The position numbers and the translations under genes are program-made. A model generated the notes under the pieces. The model was not told where the DNA came from, ran no database searches, and was given only the letters and a program-made list of their open reading frames with translations. Below, in pieces: positions 8,140 to 16,951 of a stretch of 52,500 nucleotides of DNA (positions within the stretch are counted from its first letter, which is position 1; every line of letters begins with the position of its first letter). This DNA is from JAYSYM01 sp964543475. Lineage in GTDB: Bacteria; Bdellovibrionota; Bdellovibrionia; Bdellovibrionales; JAMPXM01. Location: assembly GCA_964543475.1 (NCBI GenBank), contig CAZIYJ010000016.1, positions 1 through 52,500 of the forward strand, in the 5' to 3' direction.

Positions 8140-8877
8140 TTAGCGAAGCGGGTGCGGCGCTAGCTCAACACGTGGTGTTTTTGCATCGTCGTCGATCACG
8201 AAACGATAACCGCTTCCGTGAACCGACTCAATATAGTTGGCTTTCGATGCAAGTTTTTTGCGAAGCTTTGAAATATGCGTATCAACTGAACGGCTATAAA
8301 CGTGAATGCTCTCGCCCCAAACTGAGTTAAGAATTTCGTCGCGAGAATAGACTTTGTTCACCTCTTTGCAGAGGAACAAAAGAAGTTTGAACTCAATCGG
8401 AGTCAAATCTACGTCGGTGGTCTGGCCATTTTCGTAGATCTGAACCCGTTGAGTGTTCCGGTTAATCTCGATGTCACCTAGTTTAAGGATGTCGGATTCC
8501 ATTTTTTCGCGATCGCGTTTGCGAAGGCGTGAATCAACGCGGGCCTTAAGCTCAAGTGGATCAAATGGCTTCGAAATAAAATCTTCTGCGCCAACTGAGA
8601 AACCAAGAACTTTATCTGAAACTGAATTTTTTGCGGTCAAGAAAATAACCGGAACATTCTTCAACTGATCGTCAGTCTGAAGAATTGAGCATAATCGATA
8701 GCCGTCGCCATCTGGCAACATCACATCGAGAAGTATTAAATCGAATGATTTCTTTTGAAGTATTTTTGAAGCTTCGCTAAGTGACTTCGCCCACTCAAGA
8801 TGAACAGAGCTGCCGAGAGCTCGCTTAACGAGATTATAAGCATCTGACGAGTCTTCGACGAGTAATACGTTATGCAC
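8140..8877 (-). CDS. OmpR/PhoB-family response regulator
   Basis: A 245-residue two-domain regulator. The N-terminal receiver (about 1-118) has the acidic pair Glu8-Asp9, phospho-acceptor Asp51 in LILLDVMLPDGDG, Thr in FLTAK and Lys in SKPFDP. The C-terminal winged helix (about 130-228) shows DVDLTPIEFKLLLFL, then VDTHISKLRKKL and the wing SVHGSGYRF, all typical of the OmpR group. It is a transcription factor acting as a dimer after phosphorylation. No sensor kinase gene is adjacent, so the partner may be the CheA-like kinase or a distant kinase; a stand-alone Hpt gene lies divergently next to it. Confidence 0.95.
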   Translation of the reverse strand: MHNVLLVEDSSDAYNLVKRALGSSVHLEWAKSLSEASKILQKKSFDLILLDVMLPDGDGYRLCSILQTDDQLKNVPVIFLTAKNSVSDKVLGFSVGAEDFISKPFDPLELKARVDSRLRKRDREKMESDILKLGDIEINRNTQRVQIYENGQTTDVDLTPIEFKLLLFLCKEVNKVYSRDEILNSVWGESIHVYSRSVDTHISKLRKKLASKANYIESVHGSGYRFVIDDDAKTPRVELAPHPLR

Positions 8878-9006
8878 TTAACTACCTCACTTAAAAATCA
8901 GCGTGGACAGAGGTTTTAGGCTTTCCTCGGAGAAATCTCAAGATTTTCCCTCTGTGGAGCAAAAGTTTACCAAACGCCTTAGGGAATTCAAACAAAGCTA
9001 CGTGTG

Positions 9007-9046
9007 AAGTTTGTTTAAAACTTGTGTTGGTTTCTAGACAAACACA
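9007..9046. promoter_or_regulatory. Two adjacent dyads in the regulator/Hpt intergenic region
   Basis: aagttt-gttta-aaactt (9007-9023) and an imperfect 9-bp dyad tgtgttggt...acaaacaca (9023-9046) sit back to back between the divergent regulator and Hpt genes. This is where an autoregulatory OmpR-type protein could bind. No clear -10/-35 pair was found. Confidence 0.35.
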
Positions 9047-9149
9047 CCACAGGCGGCAGACAGCTTCACGTACAGAGTTTTGCCTTGACGACTCTACCGG
9101 TCCCGGCGAGAACCTGTAGGTGATGTAGTATTTTCATAGAGGGGATTGA

Positions 9150-9482
9150 ATGACCAGCACTCCAACAGCAGTTCACTTCGAAGCATCTGATTTAGTTGTA
9201 AATCCTGATCCCGATTTGGCTGATTTGATTCCTGATTTTTTAAATAATCGCCGCCAAGATATGACTGACATTCAGGCTGCAATTTCTCGTTCAGATTTTG
9301 AATTCATTCGGCGCTCAGCGCACACTTTAAAGGGTATTTGCCGGCCCTACGGCTTTATTTACCTCGAAACTTTGAGCAAACGCCTTGAAGTTGCCGGGCA
9401 AGAAGAAAGCCTCGCAGAAGTAAAAAATGTCGCAGCCGAGATGGCAGAGTATCTCGACCGTGTTCAAGTGGTCGGACTTTAA
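9150..9482 (+). CDS. Stand-alone histidine phosphotransfer (Hpt) protein
   Basis: A 110-residue helical protein with the Hpt signature RRSAHTLKGICRPYG; His58 is the phospho-accepting histidine. Such proteins shuttle phosphoryl groups between receiver domains in multistep phosphorelays and act in the cytoplasm. The ATG follows agagggg by 6 nt. Neighbours are an OmpR-type regulator (divergent), a small acidic protein (convergent, overlapping by 4 nt), an HD-GYP-like protein and a CheA-like kinase with its own Hpt domain. This suggests a local relay, which is inference from position only. Confidence 0.88.
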   Translation: MTSTPTAVHFEASDLVVNPDPDLADLIPDFLNNRRQDMTDIQAAISRSDFEFIRRSAHTLKGICRPYGFIYLETLSKRLEVAGQEESLAEVKNVAAEMAEYLDRVQVVGL

Positions 9483-9676
9483 AACTCTTGATCAACCTTT
9501 AGTTCTTCAAAAGAGTCAGTTGCCCAGTGTTCTTCTTCGAGAATGTCATCGGAGTTAGACGCATCTGAGGTTTCTGACCCAGAATGAGAACTTTCGACAA
9601 TTGTATCTAAAACATCTGCATCAAAATTTAGTCCTGAATAATCTTCGATATCTAAAGCAAGATCTCTATTGCCCAT
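9479..9676 (-). CDS. Small highly acidic protein, unknown
   Basis: A 65-residue protein rich in Asp, Glu and Ser, with a patch DASNSDDILEEEHW in the middle and very few basic residues. The ATG at 9676 is preceded by gggagg at 5-6 nt, which argues that it is translated; an in-frame TTG upstream lies inside that binding site and is unlikely. The family is not recognised and no domain is seen. It may be unstructured, for example a DNA mimic, a small regulator of the Hpt or kinase, or a chaperoned partner. The stop overlaps the Hpt gene stop by 4 nt on the other strand. Confidence 0.55.
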   Translation of the reverse strand: MGNRDLALDIEDYSGLNFDADVLDTIVESSHSGSETSDASNSDDILEEEHWATDSFEELKVDQEF

Positions 9677-9869
9677 GTGGCCTCCCAAAATGAGACGTAT
9701 TGAAACATCGCGTTCATTCTAACCACCTCGACCTATCCAAAGGTTGCGGAGGCATTGATTAATTTTTAAGAAATCGACACGTCCAGTTCGATGAAAGTCC
9801 CTTCATTAGACATTCATTTAACTCCCTGATTTTCCGATAAATTTAGGTATGAACAGAGGTGAATTCCCA

Positions 9870-10829
9870 ATGATGAAGCCAGTTAGTCTGGAGCAGCTTC
9901 TCAAGGAAGAGACTACTTACGTAGATCTCTATGTTCAGCTATCTGAAAAGAAGTATGTGATGGTGGCAAAAGCCGGAACACAGACAGCGTTTCTTGCGCG
10001 ATATCGTGATCGCAGAATTCAGTATCTTCATCTTCGCTACGATGATCTCACAAAACTTCTTCATCATTCTATGACTGTTGCAGGAGTGATGCTTCACCAT
10101 CAAAATCTTTCTGACTCTTCAAAAGTAGTCGCTTTAGATCAGGCGCTTACTTCGGTTTATCGTAACTTTAATAATTTGGGTTTTAATGATCAGACGGTCG
10201 CACATGCTCGTGTAGTCACAGAAGCGACGATGACAATGTGTTTGGGTCATAGCGAACTACAAAAGCTTGTTGCGCAGATGTCGCATTTGCAGAATCCGTT
10301 GCACCGACATTCTCTTTTAGTGAGCGCACTTTGCTCGATGCTGGGAATTGCGATGGGTTACACCGTGCCAGCGACTTTAGAAAAGTTGGCGCTAGGTGGA
10401 TTCTTGTTGGACATTGGCGTAACCAAACTTCCAGAAGATATTACGAGTCAACCATTTGATAAGCTGAACAAAGGCGAAAGAGATATTTATAAAAGTCACG
10501 TCGACCTTGGCATGAGTATGGCACAAGTGGTGCGGGATTTACCAGGTGACGTAACGCTAATGATTCACGAGCACCACGAATACGCAGATGGCTCGGGATA
10601 TCCTCGGAAAATAAAAGATCTCTTGATGAGCCCGCTTGGACGCATTGGTGTTGTTGCAAATGCGTTTGCTGAGCAAGTGCTGCACCTTGGTGAAACAGCT
10701 GGGGCACACGATGTAGAAGCAGTTGTAAGTCACATGTGCAATCGATCTTCTCAACTCTATAATCGTGATGTGCTGAAGGCTCTAAGACTTTTGGTAAATG
10801 AACGTAAGGCGCTTGCAGTAGCAAGCTAA
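9870..10829 (+). CDS. Degenerate HD-GYP domain protein
   Basis: A 319-residue protein. The ATG at 9870, 8 nt after gaggtg, is preferred over one at 9849. The C-terminal half is HD-GYP-like: HRHSLLVSALCSM aligns with the first metal helix, then GGFLLDIGVTKLPEDI, HEHHEYADGSGYP (about 233-245) and RIGVVANAF. The HD pair is replaced by Leu180-Asp181, and the late Asp of the usual VAD is missing, while HHE and DGSGYP are kept. It is therefore probably not a normal c-di-GMP phosphodiesterase and may be a c-di-GMP-binding or protein-docking version. The N-terminal 130 residues are unassigned. The CheA-like gene follows after 25 nt, so the two are likely cotranscribed. Confidence 0.8.
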   Translation: MMKPVSLEQLLKEETTYVDLYVQLSEKKYVMVAKAGTQTAFLARYRDRRIQYLHLRYDDLTKLLHHSMTVAGVMLHHQNLSDSSKVVALDQALTSVYRNFNNLGFNDQTVAHARVVTEATMTMCLGHSELQKLVAQMSHLQNPLHRHSLLVSALCSMLGIAMGYTVPATLEKLALGGFLLDIGVTKLPEDITSQPFDKLNKGERDIYKSHVDLGMSMAQVVRDLPGDVTLMIHEHHEYADGSGYPRKIKDLLMSPLGRIGVVANAFAEQVLHLGETAGAHDVEAVVSHMCNRSSQLYNRDVLKALRLLVNERKALAVAS

Positions 10830-10854
10830 TTTTAACAGTAGCGAGTAAACGAAT

Positions 10855-12801
10855 ATGTCGTGGCCATACAAAATTTTTGATTCACTCCAAGACAGTGTAA
10901 TTGTGATCGACGCGCAATTCGGTGTTCATTACGCAAACAATGCAGCTTCTCTTCTTTTAGATATTTCAGCTAAACGTTTTAAGGGTGGAAAGCCGCTGTC
11001 GCAATTTTTGGAATTTGTTCAGCCACTCTTTGCTGAGGGTGAAACACTGTCGCCAACAGAGCAAAGTCCTTACAAAGAATTAGATTTCACATCTCCTGCC
11101 GGAAAAAATGGTTCAGTTCAAGTAACTGTTCAGCCTCAGCCTCCTCCTGATGGAAGTGATGCATCACCAGATCGATGGATCATTTACATGCGTGACGTCA
11201 GTCTTGAACGCGTTCTTGCAGAAAAATATCGAGCAGAGTTAGATCGCAGGCAGGCGGTCATCGAAGATCTTCGGGTCGCTCGCGGACAACTAGAAGATTA
11301 CTCTAAGAACTTAGAAAAGATGGTTGAAGAGCGCACGGCAGAATTGCGTGAAGCAAACCAATTAATGACTGCAATTTTGAATAGTCTAGGTCAAGGTATC
11401 CTTGTCTTCGATAGAGAGGGTAACTGTCTTCCGTTCAAATCAAAAGTTTGTAGCGAAGTTCTCGAAGCGGACTCAACTGTTAGACAGGTGAGTGAGGTGC
11501 TTAAGCTTCAAGGTTCAGAAAAAGAAGGCTTCGGGCAGTGGCTTGATGCTTTGTTCTCTGAAATGATTCCGTTCGAAGATATTTGCAGTTTGGGTCCATC
11601 TCAATACAATCATAGTCAGGGAAAATTCATCGCACTTAACTTCAATCCAATGCGCGATTCTCATGGCAACTTAAAAGGTGTTGTGATGGTTGCCACTGAT
11701 CGCACTGCGGAAGTCGAAGCAAAGAAGGATGCTGAGCGCGAGCGGTCTTATGCCCGAATGGTTGTTCAGACGGTCAAGTATCGTTCGCAATTTAAATCGT
11801 TCATTGCTGACGCGGAAGATTTGATTCAAAGCCTTCTGAATGAATTCGTTATGCAGGCCAAAAAGGCAGTAAGTGCAGAGCGTTTCGAAGAAATCGCGCG
11901 AGACTTGCACACCGTAAAGGGTGGCGCTGCGACTTTCGGCATGTCAGAAATTGCTTCACTCGCCCATGAAGCCGAAACTCTACTTGGTAAATTTCAAGTG
12001 GACTCAAGCAAAGATAAAGAGTTGTCGGTAAGTGTAAAAGCACTCAGTGATGGGTTTAGAGGCTTCATAAAGCAGAATTCTGACTTGCTGGGGCATTCAA
12101 GCCTCAATCAAGGGCGCACAGTAGAAATACCGGTCATCGAATTGCAAAAGTGGTTCGCGAAAGCTGCACCTCTTGATTCTGCACTCGCAAGCGAAATTTA
12201 CGAGGATGGAATTTGTGTTCCGCTAGGTGATGGCCTGGCACACTATTCATCAGTCGTTGTTGAAACGGCTGCAACACTCGGGAAGAAAGTAAAACCACTG
12301 ATCGTTGACGATGGCGGTTTGAGAATTGATCACGAGCGGTACCAAGAATTTTTGCCAACTCTCGTTCATGCATTCCGAAATGCAGTTGATCATGCGATCG
12401 AAACTCCAGAAGAGCGTCTGGTGTCAGAAAAGCAGCCAGAGGGTACAATTTCAGTAGTTTGCCAAAACATCGGAAAGAATTTACGAATCGTTATTCAAGA
12501 TGACGGTCGTGGAGTCGATCCAGATAAAATTCGTGATCGCTTATTGAGTTTAGGACGAAATATTTGTTCAATTCCAGATAGTGATCAAGAACTGATTCAA
12601 GTTATTTTTGAGCCAAGTTTCACCAGCAAATCTGAAGTCACTGAGTTTTCGGGAAGAGGCGTAGGTTTGGCAGCTATTAAAGAAGAAGCCGAAAAGCTTG
12701 GTGGAAAAATTTGGGTCGAATCTAAAATTGGAGTTGGATCAAAAATCTTTATTGAGATCCCGAACCAATCACAAGTGGATCAGTTTAAGCGGGCGGCTTA
12801 A
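10855..12801 (+). CDS. CheA-like hybrid kinase: PAS, coiled coil, PAS, Hpt, HATPase
   Basis: A 648-residue soluble protein. A PAS-like domain (about 1-125) is followed by a long coiled coil (about 125-170), a second PAS-like domain (about 170-290), an Hpt domain with His352 in DLHTVKGGAATFG, and a CheA-type ATPase domain. The latter shows the N box HAFRNAVDHAIE (His505, Asn509), the G1 box QDDGRGVD and the G2 box FSGRGVGLAAIKEEAEKLGG. There is no CheW-like P5 domain and no receiver. The order Hpt-ATPase matches CheA, so phosphorylation of His352 in trans is expected, but signal input is by PAS, not by chemoreceptor arrays. Likely targets are the neighbouring CheY-like and OmpR-like receivers (inference). 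Confidence 0.9.
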   Translation: MSWPYKIFDSLQDSVIVIDAQFGVHYANNAASLLLDISAKRFKGGKPLSQFLEFVQPLFAEGETLSPTEQSPYKELDFTSPAGKNGSVQVTVQPQPPPDGSDASPDRWIIYMRDVSLERVLAEKYRAELDRRQAVIEDLRVARGQLEDYSKNLEKMVEERTAELREANQLMTAILNSLGQGILVFDREGNCLPFKSKVCSEVLEADSTVRQVSEVLKLQGSEKEGFGQWLDALFSEMIPFEDICSLGPSQYNHSQGKFIALNFNPMRDSHGNLKGVVMVATDRTAEVEAKKDAERERSYARMVVQTVKYRSQFKSFIADAEDLIQSLLNEFVMQAKKAVSAERFEEIARDLHTVKGGAATFGMSEIASLAHEAETLLGKFQVDSSKDKELSVSVKALSDGFRGFIKQNSDLLGHSSLNQGRTVEIPVIELQKWFAKAAPLDSALASEIYEDGICVPLGDGLAHYSSVVVETAATLGKKVKPLIVDDGGLRIDHERYQEFLPTLVHAFRNAVDHAIETPEERLVSEKQPEGTISVVCQNIGKNLRIVIQDDGRGVDPDKIRDRLLSLGRNICSIPDSDQELIQVIFEPSFTSKSEVTEFSGRGVGLAAIKEEAEKLGGKIWVESKIGVGSKIFIEIPNQSQVDQFKRAA

Positions 12802-12812
12802 CTCGTGGAGAG

Positions 12813-13226
12813 TTAGCTGCCAGATCCGGCAACTTTTTGCCAGGTGCGAATCAGTTTCTCTTCTAGAACTTTCTCTTCAATTGGCTTAACCATGTAATTG
12901 CTGACGCCATTTTGGACGGCTTCCATGACTCGTTCTTTTTCATTTTCTGTTGTCAGTAAGATGAATGGAAGGTTCTTCCATTCGGGCAGGGCTCGAACCA
13001 TTTTCAGAAGTTCGATACCGGTGACGTTAGGCATGTTCCAATCAGAAATAATAAGTTCAAACGGAGCACCCGAAGCTTTTGCAGAAACCATGGTTTGGTA
13101 AGCTTCGCGGCCGTCGGCGGCTTCTGAAATCTGTTTGAAACCCAAGCGACGGAGGTAGGCCTTCAGAAGATCTCTTAAGCTTGATAAGTCATCGACGACT
13201 AAGATGCGAGTCTGTGGTGCGAACAT
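12813..13226 (-). CDS. CheY-like single-domain response regulator
   Basis: A 137-residue receiver with Asp12-Asp13, phospho-acceptor Asp62 in LIISDWNMPNVTG, Thr in ILLTTENE and the conserved Lys in MVKPIEE. SDWNMP is the wording found in CheY proper. There is no output domain, so it acts by protein contact, for instance on the flagellar motor or in a phosphorelay. It lies tail-to-tail with the CheA-like kinase gene (11 nt apart), which makes it the most likely phospho-acceptor of that kinase. Confidence 0.92.
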   Translation of the reverse strand: MFAPQTRILVVDDLSSLRDLLKAYLRRLGFKQISEAADGREAYQTMVSAKASGAPFELIISDWNMPNVTGIELLKMVRALPEWKNLPFILLTTENEKERVMEAVQNGVSNYMVKPIEEKVLEEKLIRTWQKVAGSGS

Positions 13227-13256
13227 GCTGTTAATTCCGCCTTCTTCGAGAATGGC

Positions 13257-14924
13257 TCAAGTGTTAGGCTCTCGTAAAGCTCTACGTAGTATCTTACCGA
13301 CGTTGGTCTTAGGGAGCTCCGTGCGGAACTCAACGGACTTTGGCATTTTATAACCAGTTAGCTGTTTGCGAGCATGTTGAAGTAGCTGCTCTTCGGTCAA
13401 GGAAGGGTCTTTTTTTACGACGAAAATTTTCACTGATTCGCCAGAGTGTGGGTCTGGGATTCCGACCGCGGCGACTTCGAGAACGCCGGGGTGAAGAGCA
13501 ATGACGTCTTCAATTTCGTTCGGATAAACGTTAAATCCAGAAACAAGAATCATATCTTTTTTGCGATCAACAATCTTAAAGAAACCTTGCGCATCGACAA
13601 CCGCGATATCTCCGGTTTTGAGCCAGCCGTCAGCCGTCATTACCTTTGCAGTTTCATCTGGTCTCTTCCAATAACCTTTCATAACTTGTGGTCCACGAAC
13701 ACAGAGCTCGCCTGATTCGCCAGCGGGAGAAAGTTTTTCGTTGTCGTCACGAAGTTGCACGTCAGTTGAAGGGAGTGGAAGACCGACGGTACCCACGCGA
13801 TCTGTGCCGTCGATAGGATTGCAACATACAACTGGCGAAGCTTCTGTGAGGCCATAGCCTTCAACGATTGGGCTATTGGTTTTTTCTTTCCAGCGCTTTG
13901 CTACAGCAGTTTGCAAAGCCATTCCGCCGGCAACGCTCACTTTCAAAGGTTTAAAATCAATTTTTGAAAAATCAGGATGATTCATCAGAGCATTGAAAAG
14001 AGTGTTGACTCCGGTGCCAACGGTAAACCTTGTGTTGCGAAGTGTTTTAATGAAACCACCAATGTCTTTCGGATTGGTGATCAGAATATTGTGTCCGCCA
14101 ATTTTGGTAATCGCTAGACCATTCACTGTAAGGCAAAAAATATGATACATCGGGAGTGCTGCGATAACGACTTCTTCGCCTTCCTTGAGAAGCGGGAGCA
14201 TCCAGCTACTAATTTGTTCCATGTTAGCCACGATATTTCTGTGGGTAAGAACTGCCCCCTTCGAAATGCCAGTTGTTCCACCTGTGTACTGGAGAAACGC
14301 GATGTCATCTAAATTGAGATCTGGTTTTTTTAACTTCGATGCTTCGCCTTTTCGAAGAGCATCATTGAACTTTATTGCTTTAGGCAGATTAAACGCGGGA
14401 ACCATCTTTTTTATATGACGAAGAACGGTATTAACCAAAAGGCCTTTTGCAAATCCAAGTTGATCACCAACTTCAGTGACTATGACGTGTTCAATGTCAG
14501 TTTGTTTAATTACTTTTTCAAGATTGCATGCAAAGTTCGCAAGAATCACGATCGCCTTACAGCCTGAATCTTTGAACTGAAATTGCATTTCGCGCTCAGT
14601 GTAGAGCGGATTAGTATTGACGACGACGAGCCCAGCTTTGAGTGCGCCCAAGAGCGCGATCGGGTACTGAAGGACGTTCGGCATTTGAATTGCGATCCGA
14701 TCACCTTTCTGAAGCTTAAGATCGTTTTGCAAAAAAGCGGCGAATGCATTTGAGCGCTCCTGCAAATCTAGATAGGTGAGAGCGACACCCATGTTGCTAA
14801 AGGCTTTATTGGCCGCAAATTTACGACAAGAAGTTTCAAAGACATGAACAACAGACTGGTACTGCTCAATGTTAATTACCGCGGGAGTTACTTTTGGGTA
14901 GCTCTTTAACCAAACTTGTTCCAT
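13257..14924 (-). CDS. fadD: Long-chain-fatty-acid-CoA ligase
   Basis: A 555-residue AMP-forming enzyme that activates fatty acids to acyl-CoA at the inner membrane. The whole length resembles E. coli FadD, including the N-terminal VWLKSYP and the block QMPNVLQYPIALLGALKAG. The ATP motif YTGGTTGISKGAVLTHRN, EGYGLTEASP, TGD and the catalytic Lys region LPKTNVGKILRR are present. The ATG at 14924 is chosen, as gaggag lies 7-8 nt before it; the ATG at 14930 is too close. That binding site overlaps the stop codon of the upstream gene, so the two are translationally coupled. It feeds beta-oxidation or phospholipid acyl recycling. Confidence 0.95.
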   Translation of the reverse strand: MEQVWLKSYPKVTPAVINIEQYQSVVHVFETSCRKFAANKAFSNMGVALTYLDLQERSNAFAAFLQNDLKLQKGDRIAIQMPNVLQYPIALLGALKAGLVVVNTNPLYTEREMQFQFKDSGCKAIVILANFACNLEKVIKQTDIEHVIVTEVGDQLGFAKGLLVNTVLRHIKKMVPAFNLPKAIKFNDALRKGEASKLKKPDLNLDDIAFLQYTGGTTGISKGAVLTHRNIVANMEQISSWMLPLLKEGEEVVIAALPMYHIFCLTVNGLAITKIGGHNILITNPKDIGGFIKTLRNTRFTVGTGVNTLFNALMNHPDFSKIDFKPLKVSVAGGMALQTAVAKRWKEKTNSPIVEGYGLTEASPVVCCNPIDGTDRVGTVGLPLPSTDVQLRDDNEKLSPAGESGELCVRGPQVMKGYWKRPDETAKVMTADGWLKTGDIAVVDAQGFFKIVDRKKDMILVSGFNVYPNEIEDVIALHPGVLEVAAVGIPDPHSGESVKIFVVKKDPSLTEEQLLQHARKQLTGYKMPKSVEFRTELPKTNVGKILRRALREPNT

Positions 14925-14936
14925 GTACATTCTCCT

Positions 14937-16859
14937 CTAAAAGGTCAATCCTAAGCCTGCAGTTCCATAACCCATTCCGAAATTTAGCGGAAAGAGTTCT
15001 TCGTCTTGCGGGGTAAAAGCAAAGTTTTTATAACCAAAGCCAGCCTCACCAAAAAAGCGCTTGGTCCAAAACACACGTCCTGAAAAGTTTAAGAACCAAG
15101 TGCTACTTTGTGCCACTCCGCCTAAGCCCATCGGATAGTAAATGAATTCAACGTCCACATACTTGGGATAACGGAAGAGTGGATTAATGTTAAAAAGTTT
15201 ATCGATGAAGCGAGGCATGGTTCGAGCCCAGAATGCACCAATTCCAGCAAATTGCCCTTCATAGTCGACGACTGAAACTGTTCCATAGCTAAAGATTGGT
15301 CCGAACAGTTCATCGCGATTCCACAGGCCCGGATTAATGTTGTAACGGAAGTCGACATTGAGTGTGTTAAACGGCTTTAGAGCAATCGGAGTTTCGACTT
15401 CTGTTTCTGCATCGACTGAATTGATTTCAACTGGAGTGATGATATTAAAGTATCGAGCTGAGAAACCCCAGCGGTGATAATCGAGCAAGTAGCTGTTGAG
15501 AAAGATCGTATCGGGGAAGTAAGTGAATGAGGCCTCGCCCACTAAAGCTGTTTTAAGTTTTTCTGTCGAGAGTCCAGTAAGCCGAATGGCCGCTTGAAAT
15601 GGATAGCCTCGGTAAAGTTGATAGTTTGCGACCCATTCTTTTTCTTTTCCATTCTCCATTTTGAAAAGAGAAATTCTTGCTTTGTTGCGGTCGCCTTTTT
15701 TAGGAGCTAAGAACTTCCATTCAAATTCATTCGGTGAACTTTTTCGTACACTTTTCTCTTTGCTTGAAAGTTTTGCCTGAGACGGAATGACGCCAAAGAT
15801 TTTTGGCGTTTTCGCGTAAGTGCCGGCCCCAGTTCGGGAGCTAATAAAGATACGATCTGTTTCGTCGGGTAGATCGGTGAACTGCACGATATAGGTAAAT
15901 GGAATATTAAAAGGCGCGATGACTCGAAGTAGAGGTGAATTTTTCGGGATCGTCGTTTGCCAAATTATTTCTTCGTTGAGGCCGGTGGCGGACCAAAAGT
16001 GATCAGGAGGAACGACTAAATTTTTAACTTCGCCGAGTGGTTTTGCGCCCTGGCCAGTAAAGACCAAAAACTCTTTGCCGGTAGTTTGGTCACTTTTCCA
16101 AACAACGTCGAGCATTCGCAGATGTGGAATGGTGACTGCGAATGAAAGTGTTGAGCCATCTGAGAAAATGGCTTTCATTTGTACAGGCTTATTGCCAGGA
16201 AAATTCGCGAGCCCTCGTGGCCCTAAATCTTCGCCAAAAACCTGCACCGTTGCATTTTGAGGTCGCGCTGTTGAGCTTAGCTGAATCGTTTTGTTTGGTA
16301 GTGCTGTTACTTTCTTAAGTGGAGAACAGATTTCGAGCCACTCAGTTTCACTATTCTTTCTCGTAAAACAAGCTTTGGCTTCTGGGTTGCTTTTAAATGA
16401 TTCGAAGTCCGAAACTGTGTTTCGAGTGACACCGTAATTTGTGCCAATGAGAGCCTTGAGTTTTGGGTTAGTTTTTAGCTGATTTCTCCAGCTCAAGACA
16501 TCAGATGAATCGACATTTTTCTCCCAGACAACTTTTCCGTCGATCCGAATTTGAACTTTACCGTCGTTACCTAAGTTGCTGGGCCATCCGAATCCTAAAT
16601 TAAAAACTTTGTCGTTAGTGTTGGCGATGAACTTGATCGATCTTCCGTCGAATGCGATGCCACCGAAACTTAATCGGTCACCCTCTAGGTCCCACTTTAA
16701 TTGTGGGCTCGTAAGAAAAATATTGTTGTCTTCGGGCGCAAACAAAAGCGGGCGAGTGTAGGTAGACGACTTCGGTTTAGCCTGCGCTGTCACGGCTAGC
16801 GAAATTAAAACCAAAATAGATGCTGCAAAAAGCCAGCTGCTTAGCCGTGGTGTGTTCAT
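14937..16859 (-). CDS. Large secreted, probably outer-membrane, protein of unknown family
   Basis: A 640-residue protein with a clear signal peptide (cleavage after AQA, residue 27). The first 370 residues are beta-rich, with Ig- or FecR-like strand patterns. The last 200 have alternating aromatic strands, and the chain ends in GTAGLGLTF with a terminal Phe, as outer-membrane beta-barrels do. I infer a periplasmic domain followed by a short barrel. No family is recognised. The stop lies 12 nt before the fadD start in a coupled arrangement. This hints at a role in lipid uptake or export across the outer membrane, but nothing in the sequence proves it. Confidence 0.65.
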   Translation of the reverse strand: MNTPRLSSWLFAASILVLISLAVTAQAKPKSSTYTRPLLFAPEDNNIFLTSPQLKWDLEGDRLSFGGIAFDGRSIKFIANTNDKVFNLGFGWPSNLGNDGKVQIRIDGKVVWEKNVDSSDVLSWRNQLKTNPKLKALIGTNYGVTRNTVSDFESFKSNPEAKACFTRKNSETEWLEICSPLKKVTALPNKTIQLSSTARPQNATVQVFGEDLGPRGLANFPGNKPVQMKAIFSDGSTLSFAVTIPHLRMLDVVWKSDQTTGKEFLVFTGQGAKPLGEVKNLVVPPDHFWSATGLNEEIIWQTTIPKNSPLLRVIAPFNIPFTYIVQFTDLPDETDRIFISSRTGAGTYAKTPKIFGVIPSQAKLSSKEKSVRKSSPNEFEWKFLAPKKGDRNKARISLFKMENGKEKEWVANYQLYRGYPFQAAIRLTGLSTEKLKTALVGEASFTYFPDTIFLNSYLLDYHRWGFSARYFNIITPVEINSVDAETEVETPIALKPFNTLNVDFRYNINPGLWNRDELFGPIFSYGTVSVVDYEGQFAGIGAFWARTMPRFIDKLFNINPLFRYPKYVDVEFIYYPMGLGGVAQSSTWFLNFSGRVFWTKRFFGEAGFGYKNFAFTPQDEELFPLNFGMGYGTAGLGLTF

Positions 16860-16951
16860 CGAATGCTAACATTTTATTCGAGAAACTCAGAAAGTTTGAG
16901 TGAAATCAGCAATTTCGACTACCGTCAGACCAAGGTCGGGACAAGAGCGAA

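Noticed and set aside
9815..9841. Sigma28-like sequence ending TCCGATAA before the HD-GYP-like gene
   Set aside because: The -10 part fits, but the -35 part at the required distance matches poorly, so I did not list it as a flagellar promoter.
16860..16951. Terminator between lysA and the outer-membrane-type gene
   Set aside because: Only a 4-5 bp stem without a T-run was found, so transcription may continue from lysA into the downstream genes.
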